Notes under the pieces: generated by a model | The model's input: the letters and a program-made list of their open reading frames with translations, nothing else | Told to the model about the DNA's origin: nothing | Databases searched by the model: none | Part shown: piece after piece, positions 52,290-64,000 of the stretch | How positions within the stretch are numbered: position 1 is the first letter of the stretch | Layout: each line of letters begins with the position of its first letter | NCBI GenBank assembly: GCA_033060915.1 | Contig: CM065399.1 | Coordinates: 17,242,001 to 17,306,000 of the forward strand | Length of the DNA: 64,000 nucleotides | Source: Euryodendron excelsum | Lineage: Eukaryota; Streptophyta; Magnoliopsida; Ericales; Pentaphylacaceae | Direction of reading: 5' to 3' | Position numbers and translations under genes: made by a program

Positions 52290-55200
52290 ATAGATTTATA
52301 GTGGGAGCAGTATTATCACTAGAGTTGCAGTAGTATAAAAATAAGAGCTATTCAATATAAGAGACTCCGTCACTATAGATTATGGTGAGAGTAACTTTGC
52401 AGTCTAACCATGGTGTGTAGAGTTTGTTTTTATATTTCAAATCAATAACATTCATTGCCGCAATGGTGCAACCCGATGCCAACTCTCCATTAGTTAATTG
52501 CCTTTTTTTTTAAGACTCCAATCTTATAGCCATTTTTCATAATTTCTTGAATAATTACTTTTTTGTTTTCTCAATTATGTCCAGACATTCGACCGACTAT
52601 TTTATCGAGCTCGTACAGATATAACATCCAAACAAATCATGTAAACTTTGTATATTTATATTAACGATGGTTGATCATAGAAAATGTGGAGAGAAATCAA
52701 ACTTGGAATCTCATTAAGGTCAGTCAACCAATAGGTCACCCTGAACATCACCATTTCTAACCCTAAGGGGTTGGCCTGTGGATCTGCTCCCTTCAATGTC
52801 TAAAATTTAAAAACTTCTTAGACTTGATCAACTCTTTGGGACTACTCTTGAGATCTTTAGTTTTGTAATTACTTAATTTGTATGAGACGAAAGACTACAC
52901 AGATTTTGAGATTAGTCATAGTTGCACACAAATTGACTTAAATAACCGTCACCCAAAAAAAAAAAAAAAAAAGAATGTTACCATTTCTCTCTCTCATTTT
53001 TTGTTCTCTTGACGCTAGCTAGTTAGGGATGATGCTGGGGGTGAGGGGTGTTTGAAAGGATGGATAGGACTGCAAATTGCACTAGGAGGACGGCAAAGGT
53101 GGGCCTCAGCTTGTACTTCTTGTGGTTGCTATTTCGCATGAGAGGAAACTCATGCAAGCAAAGAAAGCATGGAGATTGCAAGGAGGAAGAAGCTGACAAT
53201 GAGTTTCAGACAAAAGTCTTCCACTTCCCAATAATATATCGTGAGCCCTGTTGGTGATAGTGTGGCAGACATGACCTTTTCCTTTTCTTTTAGCAGCAAT
53301 GGGAATGGCCTCAAATTTGTAGTTCCTTTTTATCCATTGTTTTGTCGCATTCAACCACCCAAATGAAGAGGAGGAGGACCATGTTAATTAGCCTCTCGAC
53401 ATTCATATATTATAAAGGCGATATTTGTTTTGCAGGATAAAATAGTGGGATTGGACTTATAGTTTTGTGCATTTTTCGATTTTTATTCGTGTCAAGTCAT
53501 GCAAAACAGAGTCTAGATAAACTATCCTATATGACCTCTTATAATATATTAACTAGACTAATAACTCACATGAGGATTCAGGATCAAAAACCAAATTACA
53601 AAGTTATCTTGTTTTGGATATGTTATTTCGAAATTCTTTATCTGTTATATTATCCCGCGAAACAAACGTGGAAGCAAATATGTCATTTTCAAGAGTTGTC
53701 GAACACAATAGTATGCAAAGTAACCAATATGACCCAAGAGTAGTAAAAAACAATAGCGTGAAAAAAGCCAATATGGTCAAACTAGTACCCTATCCCATCA
53801 ACATGGAGTTGTAAGTTCACTTGGGCTGGCCTGGTTCTGAATATAAGTTTGTCGGGCCTAACTTCCAATGGGATGGGTAAAACCAAAACTTGATTGGGTT
53901 CTTGTAAATCTCTTTCTAAAATTAGGACTGTAACTTCAGCTGATAGATACTAACATATAATGGGTCATGCATTATTTTTGTGTAGTTATTTTCTTAGACC
54001 CCAACTTAATTAAAGGGCATGCAAATATAAAATGGAATAGAAGAAAAAAAAAATCTATTCTTATAAAATTTTTATATAAAAAATTCTATCAAAATAATAT
54101 GACAATAATATTTTTAAAATTATAAAAAAAAATGCTTATTTTAATTTAAAATAAAAAATTCACAATTAATCACGTTATATAGTAGCCAAACATATGCCCT
54201 ACGATTATATAAATCACTTGGGTCCATATCTTTCCCACTAATAAATTCGTACAAATATCGCTTTCTAGAATAAAACATTAGTAAATGGTGGTTGCCATCT
54301 CCTTTTCTGCATAAGCAATAAATTCAGACGCTTGTGAGTAGGGTTTCGGCCTGAGCCATGGTCAAGACCAGGCCACCCAAAGGCTTGGACCACCCACAAA
54401 AAAAAAAACTCCCAAGCCTACCCCACCCTCCACCATGGTAGACTTCAATCATAGAGGTCAACTTTGGGACATCCAAAACAAATAAATGCAAAATCCCTAA
54501 CAACCGAAGTCATGAACCAAATTTGGCCATCTTTGGTTTGTTAACTTCATGACTGGACTTCAGTTATTCACTGTATGATTCATATTTCATGAAAAATGTT
54601 ATTCTTACATAAAATTCATATAAAAACTCTCACAAGAAAGATGTGGCAATGGTAGTGACAGTTTTATAGTTAAAAGTTATTACAATAAGTGTTTTGTTAA
54701 AGTGAAAGACTATATAATTCAGACACATCATTCTGTATGAAAATTCTATTATGTTTATATAGCATAACTCTATTCCGTGTTCTCTATATATGCACCTTCT
54801 CCTGGTTCATATATTAGTGCAGACTTATATGTTTTTGTTTTGAGTTTGCTATAAAATTTAAATAAGCGTGCATATTCTACACGAGGTTAGGCTTGACATT
54901 GCTGCATTAGAACTTCAGCGTCACGGGATTAAAACGCAGAGACAGTCTTTCTATATGTAAAGATAAAATTACGTATATGTAACCTCCTCAGACATTGTAT
55001 CATCTACCATAGGTAAAAGAGTATTAGGACTTGAATGAAAAGAACTCAACCTGGTTTACTATGTAGGTTCAACAACTTCAACTTAGTGTCAGTTGGGCTA
55101 GAACCGAAAGAAAACAAGTAAATTAAGGTTAGTGAAAGTCTTCAGTTGTTTGCTAATTGTAACATTTGAATTTGACGTACCCCGCTCTTTACTTTAGTGA

Positions 55201-55420
55201 CATTCTTGGATAAAAGTTTTGATTCTGAATTGATGAATTGTACTTATACGGTATTATAATGTTCTTTTGTAAGAATGATATGTAATTGATAATGTTTAAG
55301 AGCAGTATATACAAAAATAATGTTAAAGTATGGCTTAGTATCACTAAATTCCATAATTACAAGGAGATGTATTCATAAGAATGCACATGGCAGTGGCTTA
55401 AGTATGCACATGATCACTAC
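52290..55420. other. Intergenic, nothing recognised
   Basis: AT-rich, with an A-run at 52,955-52,972. Overlapping frames at 53,048-53,354 and 53,465-53,814 have no recognised domain and no conserved start context. Confidence 0.45.
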
Positions 55421-55425
55421 CTATG

Positions 55426-56438
55426 TGTCACGTTTGGGGCAGCGAGGGACCGTGGCGTAGGGCATGTCTGAGTATGGTTAGCCGATAACATGGCAATCTC
55501 GTAATTTTTATTTTTTATATTTATTGGATATATAGATTATGACTCATCGAAGGGGCAGAATGTTTTCTCCTGCAAGTTTGGAGATGGCTTAAAATACTAT
55601 TATAAAGGGGGGTATTGGTATTGACTCTACCATCTCCTGGTGCTACTGAAAGGGACAACACTCAAGTGAGTCCCCCAAGGGAGTGGGCGAAACTTGGAGG
55701 CCGACTGTGGCACGTGGCTGCAGTCCTCATGCTAGTCAATGGGTTACATGAGCGGTATTGTGTTCGGTGGAACAGATGTTGGGCATTAGTATCGAGGATG
55801 GGGTTGTAACATTCACACTCACTATGCCGCATTCGTGTCGTGGCGGGGTTTATGCTTATGACAGATTGGGCCTCGGTGTGTACACTTGCATGTTGTATGT
55901 CTTGTGTGCACTTGCACGTTGAGTTCAAGCTTGTACACATAGCCGCTTGGTTTGGCTAACATTAGTGTTGTGAGGCACTATGTTGTGGGCTTATCGATTG
56001 CTATTCAGTTGTGTCTATCCTTGCGGATAACAACCTTGACAGGGTGCTAAGAGCTTTATGGATGGAGGCGTTGTGTCTAACGGGTAATGCTTAGCTCACG
56101 CGCATGTCCAGTTGCACATTGCTATCTTGCTTGTGTTTCGAGAGGGACTAGTGCTAAGCACATTGCTTATCATGTGTGAGCACATTTGAGAATGACGTTG
56201 CTATCACCTATAGCTTGGTTAAGCCGTATGGCTTGAGCATCAAAGGACGGAGCTTAACATGATGTGCAGAGCATTACGGATGGATCCTAGCCGAGTGCAT
56301 ATTTTTATGTCTCGGTATTTGAGTTTGGCAGGACTATTGCTTGGTGCATAGTCGCCTTACGAGTTAATTCCGCTGCGTATGATTATGGTGAATCGTATTA
56401 CTGTCACCGTATGGTGCCCAGCCTGCCAGCCCGTGACA
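55426..56438 (+). mobile_element. Solo LTR, 1,013 bp, perfect 5-bp TSD CTATG
   Basis: It begins TGTCACGTTTGG and ends CAGCCCGTGACA, so the termini are inverted (TGTCACG/CGTGACA). CTATG flanks it on both sides (55,421-55,425; 56,439-56,443). A TATA-like CTATTATAAAGG at 55,597-55,608 supports plus orientation. It is much richer in G/C than its surroundings. The full inverted termini and identical TSD suggest a fairly young insertion followed by LTR-LTR recombination. Which superfamily it belongs to is not clear. Confidence 0.85.
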
Positions 56439-56443
56439 CTATG

Positions 56444-56771
56444 TGACGGTTATAACTTAAGAGAAAGAGTTTAATAGCTTCACGTAATGAAGTTTGTGCA
56501 ATAGTACATTATATATAAATTTACTAGAAATAGCTTGTGCCTAAGGCACTGCAAAAAAAAAAAAAAAAAGATTGTGTTGAATCAACATACAATTATACAT
56601 TAAAATAAAACTATAAGTTAAAATTTTAAAATTAAAATGCAATATTTTCTCATAAATGGTATTCTTTAATAAAATTTTTACAAAAATCTCACCAAAATAA
56701 TATTACAGTGATATTTTTGTATTAAGAACTATGATGATGGATGTTTTGTTTTTTAAAAAAAAGAATATACT
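56444..56771. other. Short AT-rich spacer with a poly(A) run
   Basis: A run of 17 A at 56,552-56,568 follows TAAGGCACTGC and may be a retroposon tail. No gene. Confidence 0.4.
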
Positions 56772-57531
56772 ATCATTTTCTCCCTCCAACTTTGATTCAA
56801 ATTTCAATGTTATCCTTCAACTTTGATTTCTTCTATTTAAACTTTTCAACTTTTAAATTAAAGTCAATGTAGTCTAATATTTTAAAATAGGTTAGAAAAA
56901 TTAAAAGTTAATAACAATTTGACCCTCTCAACTATAATTATGTTTCATTTTACCAGCAAACTGAAAGTTATTATATTTTTACCCCTATACTATTATAATT
57001 TAAGTTTGTATTGACCCTAAGAAACAAATTTAACACTTGTAACATTTTTTATTTGATGCAATATAAGATTTTTTTTGTCTCAGATTAGTAAATGTGTAGT
57101 TTTAAAAATCTCCTTGATATTGGCAGAGCCAATAACATGTGGTTCACAAAAATAAGATTTTATATATCATTTTAACCTTTTTTTTAAGCATTTTGAGATG
57201 GTTTACAACTTTACATGGGAATTTTTTTTTTATTTTTTATCTTTGCTTTAGAGATTAGTATAGAATTTTGACCAAATAAATTCCTTATTTTAGATTTTAT
57301 GATGGTGAAAATGTAGTAATTTTTTGGTTCAACGGGGTAAAGTGACATTAAGTTATAATTTAAAGGGTCAAAGAAAAATTTATTTTTTTATTATTTACAT
57401 ATTTTGAAAAGTTGGACCATATTGACTTTCTTTTAAAAGTTGGAGGGTTTAAATAGAAGAAATTAAAGTTGAGGGATGACATTAAAATATAAAATATGAG
57501 GAAAAGTTTGAGCAACAAAATTATTACTTAC
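56772..57531. mobile_element. Long-TIR MITE-like element, about 760 bp
   Basis: The left arm (TTTGATTTCTTCTATTTAAAC, then TTTTCAACTTTT, at about 56,822-56,860) and the right arm (complement TTTAATTTCTTCTATTTAAACC, then CTCCAACTTTT, at about 57,436-57,470) are inverted repeats extending over 100 bp. Related half-elements occur at 10,530-10,830, 13,610-13,690 and 20,220-20,300. The exact ends and target duplication are not resolved. Confidence 0.6.
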
Positions 57532-57544
57532 CCTAAAAAAAACC

Positions 57545-57670
57545 TCTCATTCAACTACATAAATTTCAAGGATGTGTGTCTCACCTAGTGGACATCCCTT
57601 GAAGTGGTCTCATTCAACTACATAAATTTCAAGGATGTGTGTCTCACCTAGTGGACATCCCTTGAAGTGG
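57545..57670. repeat. Perfect 63-bp tandem duplication
   Basis: The unit TCTCATTCAACTACATAAAT..TTGAAGTGG occurs twice with no mismatch (57,545-57,607; 57,608-57,670), hence recent. Confidence 0.95.
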
Positions 57671-58018
57671 TTAGCCTAATAATTTAACAGTTTCTTTCTA
57701 GCCAGTTAAACCATTAAAAGGGCATATATATATAATTTCAACTTCCACCGAACTATAAGTCATTCACATCGCCAACCTAAACTAAGAATCAAACTAGACT
57801 AAAAAAAAAAAGAAAAAAAGTTGATGCACTAAAACAATAAAATCATTTTCCTTAACTCTTTTTCCCCTTAGCAGAGAGAATTTAGCAAACTATAAAAGGA
57901 AAATTGAAAACCTAATATATGTTAGACGTGTATATAAGATATATGAAGTAACCATTTTCCAGAAAGCATTTAATAAACACTAGAAGTCATGGCACACACG
58001 ATGCGTGTGTGCGTAATA

Positions 58019-58189
58019 TTTTGAATTAATTATAATTTATTAGTTACTTTTTATTTTTGTAAATTTCCTTGAGACAATTGAGTTATACATTTTTTTTTCT
58101 AATGGGGTGTGCTAAGAGTCATGAAAAGAATCAAAAAATTGAAAGTAGAAATAGAGAGAGAAAATCTCGTAATTACATTTACAGAATTA

Positions 58190-58232
<43 letters not shown>

Positions 58233-58685
58233 GTCCAGTGATGGGCTGTTTATGGTTGGCCCTGCCTGTCGGAGAGGTAGGGGAAAAAAGAGAGAAGAAA
58301 AGAGAAGAAAAAAAAAAAAAAGGAGGAATAAGGAAAAAAATGGCAAGAGAGGGAGAGAAAAGCAGGGAGATTTTTTATGCCTTTTGAGGGTAGAGAGACG
58401 TTGGAATGCTTATTGGGTACTGTGGATATATAGCTTAGAAGATCAGCTGAAAAGGAATCTCAGCCATAGAATCAAAGCCAGATTCAATGCTATCCGTTCG
58501 ATGTAATTGTGTCTCTTGGACATTTTGAATTAATTATAATTTATTAGTTATTTTTAATTTTTGTAAATTTCCTCGAGACAATTGAGTTATACATTTTTTT
58601 CTCTAATGAGATGTGTTAAGAGTCATGAAAAAAATTTAAAAAATTGAAAAGTAGAAATAGATAGAAGAATCTCGTAAATACATTT
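58019..58685. repeat. Two direct repeats of about 160 bp flanking a GA microsatellite region
   Basis: TTTTGAATTAATTATAATTT starts both copies (58,019 and 58,525). Both continue through GAGACAATTGAGTTATACAT to ATCTCGTAA.TACATTTACA. Between them lie (GA)n at 58,195-58,230 and purine-rich sequence. The arrangement could be an old LTR pair of a tiny element or a simple duplication; no TG/CA ends were confirmed. Confidence 0.65.
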
Positions 58686-58756
58686 ACAACATTTCGTCTA
58701 ACCCACCACCGCTACGTACCCTTTTCAGGGCAGTGACCTCACAATTCGTCGTTCAC

Positions 58757-58968
58757 CTATCATTATCACAATTTTGTTTTCAACAAACAAATCCTCTTCT
58801 GATAATGCATTCTATATTATGATTCTTTTTGTTCAAGTACAAAATATAAATGAGTAACAAAGGCATCACAATTTTGTTTTCTATAAACAAATCCTCTTTC
58901 GATAATGCCTTATGTCTTTTTGTTCCTATAAAGTACAAAATACAAATGGGTAACAAAGGCAATGAAGA
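58757..58968. repeat. Tandem duplication, two units of about 100 bp
   Basis: ATCACAATTTTGTTTTC.A.AAACAAATCC starts at 58,765 and 58,864; both units end in GGTAACAAAGGCA or AGTAACAAAGGCA. Confidence 0.8.
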
Positions 58969-59349
58969 CGGAAGTTATATCCACATTAATATTATCAAGA
59001 GCAAAACATGCCTCAAGTAAACAAAAAGTAACAAAAACAAATTTAAAATGTAATTATTTTTCTGTTACATAAATTAAGAGAACATCAGAATTCAGAAACA
59101 CCCAAACCAAACCCAACTAATAAAATCATCAATCTTCAAAAGTGTAAAGAGGTAAAACATAAAATAAAAATAAAAAAACAAAGAAGAAAGGAAACCTTGG
59201 GCCAAGGCATTGATGGTGGTTAACGGCATTGGTAGTGTTTTTGATCTCGTTATAAATGCAGAGTCCTCAATGCTTCAGCTATGTATATTTGAGAAGAAGG
59301 TGCAGAGGCCAAAATGTTTGGCTAACCGAATCCTGGTCTTTTCTAATCA
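58969..59349. other. Intergenic, nothing recognised
   Basis: AT-rich spacer between the tandem duplication and the second Athila-type LTR. Confidence 0.5.
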
Positions 59350-61259
59350 TGGTACTAAAAATTTAATATCTATGCATAGAATGTAAAAATTTAAACACTG
59401 AAGTGCAAGTGAAGTAGCAACTAAAATAACCTGTAAGAATTGAGTTAACTCACAGAGAACGGAGTTCTAAATTATGTAAAATGTCATAGTTACGGATGGT
59501 AGGTGTTATAATTCACCCCAATTAATGGGTTAGATACCAATTAAGTTATACTAAACACAGAAGTGTCATGGATGGCTTAAGTTGGAAGCTAAATCAATCG
59601 GTTTGAATTTTACCTCTTGTTGACAAGATTTAGACAAAAATTACAAAAACAATAACAAAAGGAAAAATATTTTGTTTTTGAGAGATTTGATGATTGTTAA
59701 ATTAAATTGCAAAATAAATACATTAAAAATAGTCTTGAATTCAATTAATCCGATCACGTGACTTTTTTGGAGTTGATTAATATAGGTTTACTATCTGTCA
59801 ATTGTTTGACCCCTTTGAACTCATAAACCAATAGATGAGAATATTCAATGATTACCAAATACTAAAATATTACGTTAAAATCATGAACCCTCACCATTGA
59901 CTCATAAACACTAAGTAATATTTTTTCAGAATATACGTGTAACAAGCATAATTAAAGGCATATGTTGTTAAAGGTTCTAGCTAGATACTTATTCTATTAT
60001 TATCGAATATCATCACTATTGATTTGCATATACTGGCTACTTTGTCAAGGCAGAAAGTATTATAAACATAATTAACAGTCTAAAGTTTCAAAAGGATTTA
60101 GATTTTAATTACCAAGAATATGAAAGCAATCAATTCCAGATTAAGATTAAGTGCCTTAAGTCCTTACCAGAGTTTTGGACATAAAAATATACTAGACAAA
60201 GGACCCGCATAAAATATACAAGTCCAAAAAGTGTAGAGTAAACCAGCATTTACTTTACTTTATACTACTCCTATATTAATTACGATACTCTTATACTTAA
60301 ATTTGTTTACAAAATACAAAACCTTTACGTGCATAAAATATACGTGCCCGTGCCCATACCCGTGTATGTAATATACCGAACGTGTATAAAAATACTAAGT
60401 TTTTAAATAAATCTGGAATGAAAAGACAAATATTAATTGATCATTCAAATACTACCACATGATCTTCACAATTAGTTCCAAAAATAAAACTAGCTACTCA
60501 TGATAATAAAAAAACATAATTTGAAAAAAAAATAACTTCATAAATAAAAAGATTTATTACAACAGAATAACGGTAAAGAAAAGACTGAAAAGAAATTAAT
60601 TAAATGAAAAGCTACTAGCAAACTAACTGTAAATCTACTCCTAAAAAATGAAACAATTGAATGGAGCTCTCCGGTTTCTTTCCCTAGCTCCCCTTTTCGT
60701 TTGCTCTCCTCTCTTGCCAATCTATAGGCATGATTGAAATTTTTTTTTATTTTTTTCTTTGGTTGGCCGACAATAGCCTTTCCACTATCCATTTTTTTTG
60801 TTTGTTTTTTTCTAATCCACCTCAATTCTTTGTCTTCATTCATTCACTTGCAATCAATTTATTTTGTTTTTGTCTATTCAATTCAATTCACTTCAATGCT
60901 TTGTCTCCATTCATTTACTTGTAATTAATTTATTTTTGTTTGTTTTCGGTCACCTGCGCACGCGCGCACATATATAATATAATATACATTCACTAACACA
61001 CACACACATATATATATATATATAATATTACTAACACACACACATATATATAATGTATATACTATATCAAATTAACACTCCAATGAATGTGTGTGTGCAC
61101 GCCGAATTCATTTTGTTATGTTTTAGGTTTAAATATGCACAAAATACAAAAATATAAAAGAAAACTAATATTTTATTAAAATGATAACTAATATGTACAT
61201 AATTATTAACAATAGCTTATAATTAGGGACTCCAATTTGTACTTTTTAGAGTACAATCA
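59350..61259 (-). repeat. 3' LTR of the second Athila-type element, about 1.91 kb
   Basis: The inner edge is set by AATCA at 61,259 next to a G-rich polypurine tract (GTTGGGGAGCG on the minus strand, 61,260-61,270). The outer edge near 59,350 (TGGTAC) is set by loss of alignment to 8,116 and is less certain. AC and AT microsatellites lie at 60,990-61,050. Confidence 0.7.
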
Positions 61260-63157
61260 CGCTCCCCAACTAAATTTTTGCTAATCTCTAGAAAACAATA
61301 AACACACTTAAAAAGATAGGTTCTACTTTCGTAGGGATCACGAGTACATTTGGCATATGCATCAAGACTTTAAACCCCTAAATTACCCCTAGTGGATGAG
61401 TGGTGTCTCGTGAGAGTTTTCAGTGATGATACCCACAAACATATAAAATGTGTTCTATTAGTAACGATAATAACGATAAAGTATGACATGTATCAAAATA
61501 CAATCATGTTCTGTCTATCCTACTCTTTAACACACAAACAAGATAATATCTTAAAACAACATATGAGAGGATTTTGTGTTTGTGATCATTACATGATAAA
61601 AAAACGATTACAATATTAAAATACAGATACATCATTTAAGTTTTGATTCAACCTCACTAAATATTCTCTGAGAAAAAAAGAATATAGGCATCTCACACCG
61701 GCTGTCTCTGCAAAAGAATAAATGGAATGTAAAATAAAAAAAGGCAATCATTAAAAAAAATGACGTTAATATATAAAGTGAGAGACGACTTAGCATAAGT
61801 CCATGAAAGAATACTCAATGTTAAAATCATACAATCAACTGATAAATAAATTCTCTACGAAGTGAATGAACAAGTAATGTATACATCAAATTCTCAAAGA
61901 CTTTGTGTAGGTTGTAACTTGGCCATGAGGTTTAATATAGGGAGAAAGAAAAGATAAACAGCTCAAACCATGTGTGATAAGGACATAAAATAATCAATGA
62001 ATACATACCTTCAATTTTTCAATTTCATTTGATTTGATACGAATGTGTTTTTTCTTCTTCTTCTTTTATTTATTTATTTTTTTATAATTCCCTTCTTTCT
62101 TACTTTCTTTTCTAATTTTTTTATCGTATTGCAAATAGATCATCCTCTTTTCAATTCAACTTGCACAAGTGAAGATACTTGTGTTGTCATATTTAAGGAT
62201 GAAACTTTAGCAATGATATATGTAGCAAGAGATAAAGAAATATGCTTAAAGATGGTTCCAAGATAATTATATCAACAAAGAAATCTGTGACTCAAAAGAT
62301 CAAAGATGGCCTCGATTTATTTTTTAAAGTGCACAATAACTCAAAGTTCTAAGAATTTAACATATTCAATTACCGTAGCAATTCAAACAATTGGGTCAAA
62401 TACAAATATAATGAATCTATTAAAAGAGTAATGTGGAAGAAATTCATCAAGAGTAAATGTAAACACTACGAAAGAGTAATGTAGAAGAAATTCATCAAGA
62501 GTAAATGTAAACACTCCGAAAGGTGTGATTGGCTTTAAAACTCACTTGGTGAATAATCTCCACTTTTGTAAGAATGAAATCATAAAATATGTAAAAATAC
62601 TAAATTGATTATGATATAATAATAAGTGATGTAAAATAGTTTTTTTCTATGTGTTAAGATAAAATCTTATAATTGTATTAAAAAGAAAAGATAAAACAAA
62701 CTTATACTAAAGTGAATGAAAACATGTTTCAACAAATCCTCAAAATCCACATTTGCGTTTCACATAAAACTATACAAAATATGAAAAGATACGTAAACCT
62801 CTTTTGTAGATCTCAAGTGCATTCAAATTGTACGCCACTCGACCTTGTGCATGTTTTTGTTTTTGTTTTTTTTTTTTTAAAATACAAAATATTTGCAAAA
62901 TAAATGTTAGTCATATTTATAAATAAAGAAATACGCAAATAAAACACTTAAACATAACACACCCTAAGAAGAATAATCATTACAAAGTTGAATCAGACTT
63001 TGACATCAAAATCAAGATAGTCTACTGTTATGGTGATTCCAAGGCATTTCAATGTCTTAGCATTTACTCGCCATTTAATAATATCTATGTAAATCATTTA
63101 ATTCTTTGACATTAGTTGGTTATTCCCTTTGTAATTTTTATCTACACACGTGTGTCT

Positions 63158-63400
63158 AGCACAATGGTGACACCTATTTAGTCTCTTTGTTCTTCTCTTA
63201 CAGGCCAAAGTACTTCGACCAATAAGAGGTTGATGTTGTTCCTCTTGGAGCTCAACTCTCCTCACCGTCCTTGCACGGCGAATTATCTCGCCCCTGATAC
63301 CAAATGAAAATATCTGGTAGATACAACATGTAAATGTAAGTACTCGACCATCTATATGAAAAGTCATGGCACTATCTAGTTCTTTAACGTATGCTAGTCA
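63158..63400 (-). mobile_element. Possible small insertion with initiator-Met-type primer site
   Basis: This piece is absent from the first Athila copy. On the minus strand it carries TTTGGTATCAGGGGCGAG (63,305-63,288), resembling the TGGTATCAGAGC primer site used with initiator tRNA-Met, preceded by TTTTCA as an LTR end would be. It may be part of a TRIM-like mini-retrotransposon. The boundaries are not resolved. Confidence 0.3.
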
Positions 63401-63599
63401 CAAAGAGAAAAATATCAGAAAATAAACATGTCCCCTCCCCCCACCCCTCAAAACTAGAGAATGGCCACAGCCCGGGGCATAAAAGGAAACAAAGGGTGGA
63501 AAGGAATAAACATGGATGGGGAACAAAATAGTCACCCAACTATAGAGAAACTAACTACCAAATTATAAAAACTATCCTAACTATACAAATACCGAGGCG

Positions 63600-64000
63600 T
63601 TACTTCTACTCAAGCAATGGTGAATCTATGAGATCTACACTTTCAACTAGACTGATGAAGTTCTCAAGGCAAGGCTTTAGACGATGTCCATTGACTTTGA
63701 AGATATTGCCATTGTTAGGATTCCTAATTTTTATTGCCCTGTGTGGTGACACATCTCTTACCAGATAGGGTCTATACCATTTACTCTTCAACTTATCCGG
63801 AAGCAAATGTAATCGGGTATTATAAAGTAACACTTTCTGACCGATGAAAAAAGATTTATGCACAATGCATTGGTCATGGAATGTTTTCATCTTGGCCTTA
63901 GAGATTTTTGCATTCTCATATGTGTCATTTTGAAATTCCTCAAGTTCATTGAGTTATAGCTTTCTTACTTGGCCCGCCTTATCCAGACTTTCATTGAATT
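63600..64000 (-). pseudogene. Integrase C-terminal part of Athila-type pol (partial at window edge)
   Basis: The minus strand reads LNELEEFQNDTYENAKISKA (about 63,955-63,900, after one stop), then MKTFHDQCI, then GQKVLLYNTRLHLLPDKLKS and later FKVNGHRLKPCLE, ending at 63,606. These are the standard motifs of the integrase C-terminal (GPF/Y-type) segment in Athila/Tat elements, which helps place cDNA in chromatin. The GPF/Y motif is altered (YRPYLV). A stop lies at about 63,957, so the copy is decayed, though less than the Tat copy at the left edge. Confidence 0.8.

Larger units (their letters stand above)
59350..64000 (-). mobile_element. Athila-type gypsy element, second copy: 3' LTR and 3' internal part (5' part off window)
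   Basis: Reading the minus strand from the right edge gives the integrase C-terminus (64,000-63,600), then a non-coding 3' region (63,600-61,260), then the 3' LTR (61,259-59,350). The order and sequence match the copy at 5,072-9,834. A segment of about 240 bp at 63,158-63,400 is missing from that copy. The rest of pol should lie just beyond the window. Confidence 0.75.

Noticed and set aside
53048..53354. Plus- and minus-strand frames of 69 and 82 codons
   Set aside because: No recognised motif, no splice or start support, and no duplicate elsewhere in the window.
55615..55940. Overlapping open frames on both strands
   Set aside because: They are inside the solo LTR (55,426-56,438) and exist because the LTR is G/C-rich with few stops.
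58069..58506. 145-codon Arg/Glu-rich plus-strand frame
   Set aside because: Its RERERERE run is the (GA)n microsatellite, and it crosses a duplicated non-coding repeat.

Overview
The window is AT-rich plant nuclear DNA, most likely from a eudicot. It carries plant gene families (a dual-domain receptor-like kinase, a MYB-CC transcription factor split by six coding exons, an EF-hand protein), Ty3/gypsy elements of the plant-specific Tat and Athila types, Mutator- and hAT-like MITEs, tRNA-derived SINEs, and many CT/GA and AT microsatellites. I cannot name the species. No bacterial-type system, CRISPR array, tRNA gene or rRNA gene was found.

Left part (1-22,075). The minus strand of 1-5,071 holds a decayed Tat-lineage gypsy element: 5' LTR, primer site, gag, protease, RT, RNase H and a second RNase H, with many stops. 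Its second RNase H runs into a tandem repeat at the window edge. This element sits inside one LTR of an older Athila-type element (5,072-9,834). From 9,948 to 22,075 a long non-coding unit is present three times in tandem. The copies differ by later insertions: a MULE-like element with a 9-bp target duplication, a 1.85-kb solo LTR nested inside that MULE, small MITEs and tandem repeats.

Middle part (22,076-40,061). SINEs and local duplications lead up to an intact intronless gene for a LecRK-S.2-like protein with two kinase domains (32,533-35,025, plus strand). Its first kinase domain is complete; the second is a pseudokinase. Two degenerate copies of this gene's promoter, leader and first codons lie 7.5-9 kb upstream. 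Convergent to the kinase gene is a broken EF-hand (CML-like) gene on the minus strand (35,525-36,300).

Right part (40,062-64,000). A PHL11-like MYB-CC transcription factor gene runs on the minus strand (48,976-40,062). Its six coding exons join in frame to 304 residues, and its 5.7-kb first intron is filled with gypsy fragments, a hAT-type MITE and duplications. Beyond it the DNA is intergenic, with a perfect solo LTR (55,426-56,438, TSD CTATG), a long-TIR MITE and short tandem duplications. It ends in a second Athila element (59,350 to beyond the window) that retains its 3' LTR and the integrase C-terminus.

Only two genes look functional: the kinase and the MYB-CC factor. Nothing suggests that they work together. 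All coordinates, motifs and alignments were read by eye; family names are recognitions from memory and not database results.
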